From the NCBI GenBank assembly GCA_035536455.1, contig DATLOC010000010.1:67239-131238 (forward strand): DNA of 64,000 bases, read 5' to 3'. The position numbers and the translations under genes are program-made. The notes below the pieces were generated by a model. That model was not told where the DNA came from, did no database searches, and saw nothing but the letters and a program-made list of their open reading frames with translations. This DNA is from DASUNQ01 sp035536455 (GTDB lineage Bacteria > Acidobacteriota > Thermoanaerobaculia > Multivoradales > UBA5704). Position 1 is the stretch's first letter. Every line of letters begins with the position of its first letter. This document shows, piece after piece, positions 35,740 to 42,753 of the stretch.

Positions 35740-36300
35740 CTAGCCGTTGAAGCGGCTCATTGCCGCTTCGGGGCCTTCGCGGGCCCAGGCTTCGCAGGCG
35801 TCGGCGGCGCGGGCGATCATTTCCGCGGCGGTCTCGCGCTCTTCGGGGGCGAAGGGGGAGAGGACGTAGTCGGCGATCACGTCGCCGGCCGGGGGGCCGT
35901 CGGGGCCGGCGACGCCGCAGCGCAAGCGGGGGACCTGGTCGGTCTGCAGGCTCTCGAGGATCGACTCCATGCCGCGGTGCCCGGCCGGGCTGCCGGCGAG
36001 GCGCAGGCGGAGGCGGCCGAGCGGCAGGGCGACCTCGTCGTAGACCACCAGCAGCGCCTCGGGCGGGAGCTCCCAGCGCTCGACCAGGCAGCGGGCGGCG
36101 TAGCCGCTGCGGTTCATGTAGGTCTGGGGCCGCGCCAGGGCCAGCTCGGGGTCGGGCACCACGAGCGCGTTGCACTCCAGGCGCTCGGGCGGCGACCCCC
36201 GCCGCCGCGCCAGCTCCTCGACGACGCGGAAGCCGACGTTGTGGCGGGTGTCGCGGTAGCGCTCCCCCGGATTGCCGAGGCCGAGAATCAGCTTGAGCAC
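35740..36300 (-). CDS. pth: Peptidyl-tRNA hydrolase
   Basis: 186 aa, family-typical. It recycles peptidyl-tRNA by ester hydrolysis. The N-terminus LKLILGLGNPGERYRDTRHN carries the conserved Asn (GNPG) and catalytic His (RHNVGF); Asp is in LLVVYDEVALPLG, and the GHRGMESI motif is present. I start at the GTG 36300, which gives the canonical beginning; longer frames upstream would overlap the rplY stop. 44 bp after rplY. Confidence 0.95.
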   Translation of the reverse strand: MLKLILGLGNPGERYRDTRHNVGFRVVEELARRRGSPPERLECNALVVPDPELALARPQTYMNRSGYAARCLVERWELPPEALLVVYDEVALPLGRLRLRLAGSPAGHRGMESILESLQTDQVPRLRCGVAGPDGPPAGDVIADYVLSPFAPEERETAAEMIARAADACEAWAREGPEAAMSRFNG

Positions 36301-36344
36301 GCGGTCCAGGGCGCGAAGGCTTTCGCGCCGGGCTCCGATCGCTC

Positions 36345-36998
36345 CTAGGCTTCCTCTTCCGGCTTCCCGCCCTTCTTGATGACCTCCGGCTCCGCCGGCT
36401 CGGCGGCCTCCACCTCTTCGGCCGGTTTCTCCTCGATGCGGGCGTGCGACACCGAGACGATGACGCGCGCCGGGTCCTCGAGGAGCGTCACGCCCGGCGG
36501 CAGCTCGAGCTGCCGGGCCTCGACGTGCTGGCCGACGTGGAGCGCCGAGACGTCGAGTTTGATGTGCTGCGGGATGTCGCCGGGGAGGCACTCGACGTGG
36601 AGCGCGCGGGTGACGAAGTCGAGGATGCCGGCCTCGTTCTTGACGCCGTAGGGGAGGCCTTCGACCTCGACGTGCACCTCGACGCGCACCTTCTGCGACA
36701 TCTCGATGCGCTGGAAGTCGATGTGGACGATGTGGCGCTGCAGCGGGTCGATCTGCAGGTCGCGGATCATGGCGTGCCGCTCCTTGCCGGTCTCGCCGAG
36801 CTTGAGCAGGAAGACGGCGTTCTCGCTCCCCGCCTTCTTGAGCAGGTCGAGGACGGTCTTGCGGTCCACCTCCAGCGGCACCGACTCGCGGCCGCCGCCG
36901 TAGAGCACCGCCGGGATGCGGCCCTGGGCGCGGAGCTGGCGGTTGGTGTTCTTGCCCTTGGTCTCGCGCTTCTGCACTTCGAGGGTCAGTTCGCTCAT
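36345..36998 (-). CDS. rplY: Ribosomal protein L25 (CTC/TL5 type)
   Basis: 217 aa: the N-terminal 5S-rRNA-binding domain (LTLEVQKRETKGKNTNRQLR, RIPAVLYGGGRESVPLEVD) plus the C-terminal beta domain of the long CTC type (VEVEGLPYGVKNEAGILDFV) and an acidic tail. Gene order prs-rplY-pth is widespread in bacteria. Confidence 0.96.
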   Translation of the reverse strand: MSELTLEVQKRETKGKNTNRQLRAQGRIPAVLYGGGRESVPLEVDRKTVLDLLKKAGSENAVFLLKLGETGKERHAMIRDLQIDPLQRHIVHIDFQRIEMSQKVRVEVHVEVEGLPYGVKNEAGILDFVTRALHVECLPGDIPQHIKLDVSALHVGQHVEARQLELPPGVTLLEDPARVIVSVSHARIEEKPAEEVEAAEPAEPEVIKKGGKPEEEA

Positions 36999-37037
36999 GG
37001 TCTCCTCACTTCCATTCCATTCTGACGGCGAGCACGC

Positions 37038-37979
37038 CTAGACGAAGAGCGAGCTCACCGAGCTGTTCTCGTGGATGCGCCGGATCGCCTCGCCCAGGAG
37101 CGGCGCGACCGACAGCGGCCGCAGCTTGCTCGAGCGGGCGAGCTTCTCGTCGAGCGGCGTGGTGTTGGTGATCAGCAAGGCCTCGATCGGCGAGGCCTCG
37201 AGGCGCTGCAGCGCCGGCCCCGAGAGGATGCCGTGCACGCCGGCTGCCAGCACCCGCTGCGCGCCCTCGCGCTTGAGCGCCTCGACGGTCTTGGTCAGGG
37301 TGCCGGCGGTGTCGATGATGTCGTCGACGACGAGGCAGTTGCAGCCGTCCACGTCGCCGATGACGCGCAGCACCTCGGCCTCGTTGGGGGCGGTGCGCCG
37401 CTTGTCGACGATCGCCAGGCCGACCTCCAGCCGTTTGGCGATCGCCCGCGCGCGCTCGACGCCGCCGGTGTCGGGCGAGACGATGACCAGCTTCGGGACG
37501 TCCATCTCGCGCACCGCCTCGAGCAGCACCGGCGCGGCGAAGAGGTGGTCCACCGGCACGTCGAAGAAGCCCTGGATCTGGTCGGCGTGGAGGTCCATGG
37601 TGAGGACGCGGTCGGCGCCGGCCTTCGAGATCAGGTCGGCCACGAGCTTGGCGGTGATCGGCACCCGCGGCCGGTCCTTCTTGTCCTGGCGCGCGTAGCC
37701 GTAGTAGGGCAGCACGGCGGTGATCCGCGAGGCCGAGGAGCGCTTGAAGGTGTCGAGCAGGATGAGCAGCTCCATCAGGTTCTCGTTGACCGGCGCCGAG
37801 GTGGGCTGGACGACGAAGACGTCCGAGCCGCGGACGTTCTCGTCGATCTGGCAGAAGGTCTCGCCGTCGGAGAACTTGTAGCCCACGACGTTGCCCGCCT
37901 CGATGTTGAGGTATTCGCAGATTTCCTGCACCAGGGCGGGGTGGGCGCGCCCCCCGAATATCTTCAGCTCGCCGGGCAT
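37038..37979 (-). CDS. prs: Ribose-phosphate pyrophosphokinase
   Basis: 313 aa. Makes PRPP from ribose-5-phosphate and ATP for nucleotide, His and Trp synthesis. Visible: FSDGETFCQIDENVRGSDVF, VLPYYGYARQDKKDRPR, the catalytic loop, and the PRPP loop LVVDDIIDTAGTLTK. First protein gene after tRNA-Gln; 39 bp before rplY. Confidence 0.98.
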   Translation of the reverse strand: MPGELKIFGGRAHPALVQEICEYLNIEAGNVVGYKFSDGETFCQIDENVRGSDVFVVQPTSAPVNENLMELLILLDTFKRSSASRITAVLPYYGYARQDKKDRPRVPITAKLVADLISKAGADRVLTMDLHADQIQGFFDVPVDHLFAAPVLLEAVREMDVPKLVIVSPDTGGVERARAIAKRLEVGLAIVDKRRTAPNEAEVLRVIGDVDGCNCLVVDDIIDTAGTLTKTVEALKREGAQRVLAAGVHGILSGPALQRLEASPIEALLITNTTPLDEKLARSSKLRPLSVAPLLGEAIRRIHENSSVSSLFV

Positions 37980-37991
37980 GGTCCCTCAGGT

Positions 37992-38065
37992 TGGTTGGGG
38001 CGGGAGGATTCGAACCTCCGGTGCCAGATCCAAAGTCTGGTGCCTTACCACTTGGCGACGCCCCA
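37992..38065 (-). tRNA. tRNA-Gln (anticodon TTG), CCA encoded
   Basis: 74 nt, complete cloverleaf on the minus strand. Acceptor TGGGGCG pairs with CGCCCCA over 7 bp, anticodon stem CCAGA/TCTGG encloses the loop CTTTGGA (TTG, reading CAA), and the T arm is GGAGG-TTCGAAT-CCTCC. Discriminator A and CCA are encoded. It sits between spoVG and prs; tRNA-Gln upstream of prs is a known arrangement in several bacterial groups. Confidence 0.97.
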
Positions 38066-38125
38066 GTGCCGAAGCCGTGCCTTCATGGCCGGCGCCGCCG
38101 TCTTCCTCCGCCGGATGATACGGGC

Positions 38126-38530
38126 TTACGTGATCGTCCAGAACGAATCGCGGAGGTGCATCTCCTGGATCTCCTCCAGGCTCTTGTCCGGCGGCGGCTG
38201 CATAACGGCCGGCGGCGCTTCCGCCGCCCCGTTGTCGGGCCGCCGTTGCACCCCTTCGGCGGGACGCTCGCCGCGCTCGGCCAGCACCCGCTCGTACTCT
38301 CCCAGGATGCGCGTCTCGATGACCCGCCGCGTCTCGTTGTTCAGCGGGTGCGCCACGTCCTTGAACTCGCCGTTCTTCTTCTTGCGGCTGGGCATGCTGA
38401 TGAAGAGGCCGTCCTTGCCGTGGATGATCTTGATGTCGTTGACCATGAAGCAGTGGTCGAAAACCACCGAGACAAAGGCCTTCAGCTTCTCTTCCTGCAC
38501 CGGGAACACCTTCACCTCGGTGATCTCCAT
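38126..38530 (-). CDS. spoVG: SpoVG-family RNA/DNA-binding regulator
   Basis: 134 aa starting MEITEVKVFPVQEEKLKAFV and including VFDHCFMVNDIKIIHGKDGL and FISMPSRKKKNGEFKDVAHP, the conserved SpoVG core. A C-terminal extension of about 40 residues is variable. In non-sporulating bacteria SpoVG binds nucleic acids and modulates gene expression. Start at ATG 38530 (GGAGGAAG about 6 nt upstream) rather than a GTG 15 nt earlier. Confidence 0.93.
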   Translation of the reverse strand: MEITEVKVFPVQEEKLKAFVSVVFDHCFMVNDIKIIHGKDGLFISMPSRKKKNGEFKDVAHPLNNETRRVIETRILGEYERVLAERGERPAEGVQRRPDNGAAEAPPAVMQPPPDKSLEEIQEMHLRDSFWTIT

Positions 38531-38633
38531 CGCCTCTTCCTCCACCCCCTCCGAGCGCGCCGGCGCCTGCCGGCGATTCCTAGATGGCGCGTCTACGGGA
38601 GAGAGCCAATGCTATGTGAAGTCGGCAGATAGA

Positions 38634-39341
38634 TCAACCGCCGGCCCCGGCCGGCGCCGGACGGCAGTCGCCGGCGCGGAAGCCCTCGGGCGGCGTGAGG
38701 ACCGCCGGCGCCGCCCCGAGCGGCTCGCTCAGCACCTGCCGCCAGCGCACCTGCACCCCCTGCCGGCGGTCGGAGAGGATGGCCCAGTCGCCGCGCCGCA
38801 CCCAGAGGTAGGCCGGCGTCTCCCCGTCCCACACCGTCCAGCTCGCCACCCGGCCGCCGTCGAGGGTCGCCGTCCAGCGGCGGCCGCCGGCGTCCGCGAA
38901 GGCCACCTCGCGGCCGCTCTGGCGGGGCGGCGCGGCGGGCTCCCCCGGCACCCGCTCCAGCAGGAGGGCGGGGAGCGACATCAGCGGGAAGGGCGCCAGC
39001 GGCACGCCCGAGAGGTCGAAGCGCCCCTCGAAGACGCAGTAGGCGCTGCTGCGGTGGTCCAGGAAGAGGCCGCGCTCCGCCTCGACGTCGAGGGTCCAGA
39101 GCGCGCGGCCGACCGGATCGACGGCCCGCACCTGGTAGCGCTCCGGGGAGGCGAGGAGGAGGCTCAGGCGGAAGCTCCCCTCCCCTTGCGTCCCCGAGGT
39201 GGTCACCCGGTAAAGGCGCTGCGAACCGAGGGCCGCGGCGGGGATCTCCCAGACGGGAGTCTCGGGGTGGTGGACCGGGGCCGGCCCGGCCCCGGCGCAG
39301 CCGGCGAAAAGCACCGCGGCGAGGCCGAGGGAGGTTTTCAG
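38634..39341 (-). CDS. LolB-like outer-membrane lipoprotein, probable CTG start
   Basis: 235 aa if it starts at CTG 39341 (MKTSLGLAAVLFAGCAGAGP); the first GTG (39314) would leave only five residues before the lipobox Cys, too short for a signal peptide. The LFAGC lipobox is good. The mature part has beta-sheet-like segments (RLSLLLASPERYQVRAVDPV, GRALWTLDVEAERGLFLD) resembling LolB/DUF4292-type folds. The CTG overlaps the TGA of the upstream TPR gene (CTGA), so translation is likely coupled. LolB inserts lipoproteins in the outer membrane; the exact role here is inferred. Confidence 0.7.
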   Translation of the reverse strand: MKTSLGLAAVLFAGCAGAGPAPVHHPETPVWEIPAAALGSQRLYRVTTSGTQGEGSFRLSLLLASPERYQVRAVDPVGRALWTLDVEAERGLFLDHRSSAYCVFEGRFDLSGVPLAPFPLMSLPALLLERVPGEPAAPPRQSGREVAFADAGGRRWTATLDGGRVASWTVWDGETPAYLWVRRGDWAILSDRRQGVQVRWRQVLSEPLGAAPAVLTPPEGFRAGDCRPAPAGAGG

Positions 39342-41269
39342 GGACGCGCGGTCTCGAGCTCGCGCAGCTTGTTGCGCACCGCGTCGGCGTTCTCGTCGTC
39401 GAGGGCGAGCGCGCGGCGGTAGTGCTGGAGCGCGTCGTCGGCGCGCCCGAGCGCCCGGTAGGTGTCGGCCAGGTGCTCATAGATGGTGGCGTCGCCGGGC
39501 TCGAGCCGCGCCGCCCGCTCGAGGAAGGAGAGGGCCTCCTGGTACTGGCCGAGCTGGAAGTGGGCCCAGCCCAGCGAGTCGACGTAGGCGCCGTTGTCCG
39601 GCTCGAGGGCGACGGCGCGGCGCACCAGGCCGAGCGCCTCCTCCAGCCGCTCCCCCTTCTCGGCCAGCATGTAGCCGAGGTAGTTGAGCGCCGGATGGAA
39701 GCCGGGCTCGATCTCCAGGGCGCGCCGGAAGGCGCTCTCGGCCTCGCCGCGCTCGCCCTCGCGCTCGTGCGCCGCGCCGAGGAGGAAGGCCACCGGGGCG
39801 GTGGCCGGCTGGCGCGCCAGCAGGCGCTCCAGCGGCGCGATCGAGGCCTCGTAGCGCTCCAGGCGGTGGTAGGCCTGGACCGCCGCCAGCACGTCCTCGG
39901 GCTTCTCGGAGGCGGCGAGGTCGGCGAGGAGGGCCTCCCCTTCGGCGCCGCGGCCGGTGCGCACCAGGAGCTCCCCGCGCTTGCCGGCGAAGTCGCGCTC
40001 CGCCGCGCCGGCGTCCCGCTCCTCCAGCAGCTCCAAGGCCTCGGTATACCGCTTCAGCTCGCCCAGGGCGTCGAGGCGCAAGGCTAAGGCCGCAGCCTGT
40101 ACCTCCGGATCGGCCGCGCCCGCCAGCTCCGCCGCCGCCTTGACGGCCGCGTCCCACTGCTCCCCTTCGGCGTGCACGCGCACGATCTCGAGCCCCGCCT
40201 CCTCGGCCTCCTTCGCCTTGCCTTCCGCGGCGAGGTCGGCCCGCAGCTCGGCGAGGAGCTCGGCGCCCTCGGCGGCGCGCCCGTCGCGCACCATCAGGCG
40301 CGCCTGCATGCCGGCGAGCGCCAGGTTCGCGGGGTCTTCGCGGCGCAGGCCCGCCAGCAGCTCGCCGGCCTCGCGGTTCTTCCCCTGGGCGGCGAGGACG
40401 AGCGCCTTGAGCAGCACCGGCTGGCGCTCGCCCGGCTCGCGGGCGAGGACCGCCTCGGCGGCCGCCAGCGCCCCCTCGAGGTCGCCGGCGCGGTAGAGGG
40501 CCGAGCCGATCTGCCGCTGCAGGCGGGGGTCGTCCCGCTGCGCCGCCGGCGCGCCGCGCAGGGTGTCGAGCGCCGCGGCGTGGTCGCCGCGCTCGCTCTG
40601 GAGGTCGGCGAGGGTGATGCGCGCCTCGAGCGCCGACGGGTCGCGCGCCAGCAGCTCGGCGAGCGGCACCTCGGCCTCCGCGCCCTTCTTGGCCTTGAGC
40701 AGCGCCTCGATCAGGAAGCCGGTGGCGGCGCGGTTCTCGGGGGTGAGGGCCGCGACGCGGCGGAAGGCCTCGGCGGCGGCTTCCGCGTCGCCGCGGTCGA
40801 GCCGCAGCCGGCCGAGGGCGAAGAGCGCCTGCACGTCCTCGGGATCGAGGCGGGTGAGCGTCTCCAGGACCTCCTCCAGGGCCGCCGGCGCTTCGGGGCT
40901 GGCGGCGGCGAGGTCGAGGTAGACCTCCGCGGCGCCGCGCAGCACGTCGAGCGACTCGGGCGCCAGCTCCCGCGCCCGCCCGACCGCGCGCGACGCCTCG
41001 GCCAGCCGCTCGGCCGCGCCCGGCCCGCGCGCCACCCGTGCCGCGCGGACGATCAGTTGGGCGCGCTCGAGCGGGATGAACGGGTCGCGCGGATCGAGCC
41101 GCTCGGCCTCGGCGAAGGCGGCGAGGGCGGCGTCGTACTCCCCTTCGCCGGCGAGGGCCTTGGCGAGAGCGAAGTGATACGCGGCGGTGTCGGAGTCGGT
41201 GGCGGCGGGCGTCTGGGCGAGGGCCGGCGCCGGGAGGAGGAGCAAAAGGAGCGCGCAAACCGGCTTCAC
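39338..41269 (-). CDS. Secreted TPR-repeat protein
   Basis: 643 aa with a signal peptide (MKPVCALLLLLLPAPALA, cleavage before QTP) and about 14 or more TPR units along the whole length, for example FHPALNYLGYMLAEKGERLE and DNGAYVDSLGWAHFQLGQYQ. Such periplasmic TPR proteins serve as assembly scaffolds. The GTG start at 41269 lies 6 nt after a promoter -10 box, so the mRNA is likely leaderless. First gene of an operon with the LolB-like lipoprotein. Confidence 0.88.
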   Translation of the reverse strand: MKPVCALLLLLLPAPALAQTPAATDSDTAAYHFALAKALAGEGEYDAALAAFAEAERLDPRDPFIPLERAQLIVRAARVARGPGAAERLAEASRAVGRARELAPESLDVLRGAAEVYLDLAAASPEAPAALEEVLETLTRLDPEDVQALFALGRLRLDRGDAEAAAEAFRRVAALTPENRAATGFLIEALLKAKKGAEAEVPLAELLARDPSALEARITLADLQSERGDHAAALDTLRGAPAAQRDDPRLQRQIGSALYRAGDLEGALAAAEAVLAREPGERQPVLLKALVLAAQGKNREAGELLAGLRREDPANLALAGMQARLMVRDGRAAEGAELLAELRADLAAEGKAKEAEEAGLEIVRVHAEGEQWDAAVKAAAELAGAADPEVQAAALALRLDALGELKRYTEALELLEERDAGAAERDFAGKRGELLVRTGRGAEGEALLADLAASEKPEDVLAAVQAYHRLERYEASIAPLERLLARQPATAPVAFLLGAAHEREGERGEAESAFRRALEIEPGFHPALNYLGYMLAEKGERLEEALGLVRRAVALEPDNGAYVDSLGWAHFQLGQYQEALSFLERAARLEPGDATIYEHLADTYRALGRADDALQHYRRALALDDENADAVRNKLRELETARP

Positions 41270-41275
41270 GGCGAG

Positions 41276-41304
41276 AGGATAGCGCGCGCGCCGGCGCTTG
41301 CCAA
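41276..41304 (-). promoter_or_regulatory. Promoter of the TPR gene, leaderless geometry
   Basis: Minus strand: TTGGCA (41304-41299), exactly 17 bp, TATCCT (41281-41276), then 6 nt to the GTG. The best complete promoter of the leaderless kind in this window. Confidence 0.7.
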
Positions 41305-41327
41305 GGCGACGACGCCGCTCGTATAAT
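41298..41327 (+). promoter_or_regulatory. Divergent promoter of the GspE-N gene
   Basis: Plus strand: TTGCCA (41298-41303), 18 bp, TATAAT (41322-41327). Its -35 box overlaps almost fully with the -35 of the opposite promoter (41304-41299), so polymerase cannot use both at once. Confidence 0.65.
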
Positions 41328-41398
41328 TCCATACTTACTCCTAAGTCGCTGGCCTCCAATGGCTTAGAGGTACCAATCTGAAACCGTCCGCGGCCTCG

Positions 41399-42730
41399 AT
41401 GAACAAGCTCGGTCAGCTGCTCGTGACGCGCGGCTGGATCAGCGTGCAGCAACTGACGCGCGCGCTCAAGAACCAGCAGGCCGTTGGCGGCCAGCTCGGC
41501 ACGTGCCTGCTCGAGATGGAGGCGCTGAGCGAGGACCTGCTGCTGAAGGGGCTGGCTGAGCAGCTCGGCGTGCCGGCGGCCGGCGTCGACGACCTGCGCA
41601 GCGTCGCGGAGGACGCGCTCGCCCTGCTGCCGCCGAAGGTGGCACGGCGCTGCCGCGCCGTCCCCATCCGCGTCGCCGGCGGGCGGCTCGACGTGGCGAT
41701 GCTCGATCCGCACAACCTCACCGCCCAGGACGAGCTGGCCTTCGCCACCGGCAAGCGGGTGCGGGTGCACGTGCTCCACGAGGCACGCATCCACGAGGCG
41801 CTCGACCGCTACTACGGCGAGGAGCCGCCGCTGCGCTTCGTCCATCTGCTGGACCGCCTGAACCGCGCGCGCTACCTCTGGGAGCGCGAGTCGCAGGCGG
41901 GCGAGCCGGCGGCCGCGGCCCCGGTCGCGGCGGCGCTCGGCGGCCGGCCGGGGCTCGGCGCGACCGCGCCCGTCCGGACGATCGAGGGCGAGTGGGAGCT
42001 GTCCCTGCCGGAGCTGTCCGAGCCGGCGGCGCCGCCGCCGCCCCGGGACGCCAAGCCGCGGCCGGCGGTCGTCGCCACGCCGGTCCCGAAACCGGCGCCG
42101 GCCGCGAAACCGGCCCCGCCGCCGCCCGCGCCGGCGGAGCCGGAGCCCGCCCGGCCGCGCACGGTGGCGCTCACCGTCTCCGAGCGCGCCGCGCTGGGGG
42201 CCGGGCCGGGAGAGGCGCCACCTTCCCCGAGCCTCGCTTCTCTGCCCGAGCTGGAGGAGGCGCTGACGGCAGCCGCCGGGCGCGACGAGATCGGGCGCCT
42301 CCTCGTCGCCTTCCTGGCGCCGACCTACCGCCGCGTCGCCCTGCTGCAGGTGGCGCGCGAGCGGGTCGCCGGCTGGCTGGCGCAGGGCGAGGGGATCGAT
42401 CCCGAGCGCTTCGCGCGCTTCGCCGTCGGCTTCGACCAGCCGTCGGCCTTCTTGAACCTCCGCCAGGGGAGCGGCCTCCACCTCGGCCCGCTCGCCGACA
42501 TGCCGGCGCACCGCGAGCTGGCCGCCTGCTGGGGCGGCCAGCTGCCGCGCGAGTGCCTGCTCCTGCCGGTCCGCCTGCGCGACCGGCTGGTGACCGTGCT
42601 CTACCTCGACGCCGCCGGCGGCCCGCTCGGCCGCGTCGACCTCGAGGGGTTGCAGCGGCTGGCGGCGGCGGTGGCGCGGGCCCTGGAGCGCCTCATCCTG
42701 CAGAAGAAGAAGGGGAGCGCCGCACGCTGA
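41399..42730 (+). CDS. GspE N-domain and GAF-like protein
   Basis: 443 aa. Residues 1-140 match the N-terminal domain of type II secretion/pilus ATPases GspE/PilB (MNKLGQLLVTRGWISVQQLT, GQLGTCLLEMEALSEDLLLK, ALDRYYG) but no ATPase follows. A long Ala/Pro linker (about 165-270) leads to a C-terminal GAF-like domain (EIGRLLVAFLAPTYRRVALL to LVTVLYLDAAGGPLG). It may bind a nucleotide or ligand and signal; the pairing with glycan genes suggests a role in that region. No clear Shine-Dalgarno; the start rests on the domain beginning. Confidence 0.8.
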   Translation: MNKLGQLLVTRGWISVQQLTRALKNQQAVGGQLGTCLLEMEALSEDLLLKGLAEQLGVPAAGVDDLRSVAEDALALLPPKVARRCRAVPIRVAGGRLDVAMLDPHNLTAQDELAFATGKRVRVHVLHEARIHEALDRYYGEEPPLRFVHLLDRLNRARYLWERESQAGEPAAAAPVAAALGGRPGLGATAPVRTIEGEWELSLPELSEPAAPPPPRDAKPRPAVVATPVPKPAPAAKPAPPPPAPAEPEPARPRTVALTVSERAALGAGPGEAPPSPSLASLPELEEALTAAAGRDEIGRLLVAFLAPTYRRVALLQVARERVAGWLAQGEGIDPERFARFAVGFDQPSAFLNLRQGSGLHLGPLADMPAHRELAACWGGQLPRECLLLPVRLRDRLVTVLYLDAAGGPLGRVDLEGLQRLAAAVARALERLILQKKKGSAAR

Positions 42731-42753
42731 GCGGGAACCCGCCGCCCGGACCG

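Noticed and set aside
37071..39422. Plus-strand ORF of 783 aa opposite prs, tRNA-Gln and spoVG
   Set aside because: It spans a tRNA and several well-identified genes on the other strand; a GC-rich artefact.
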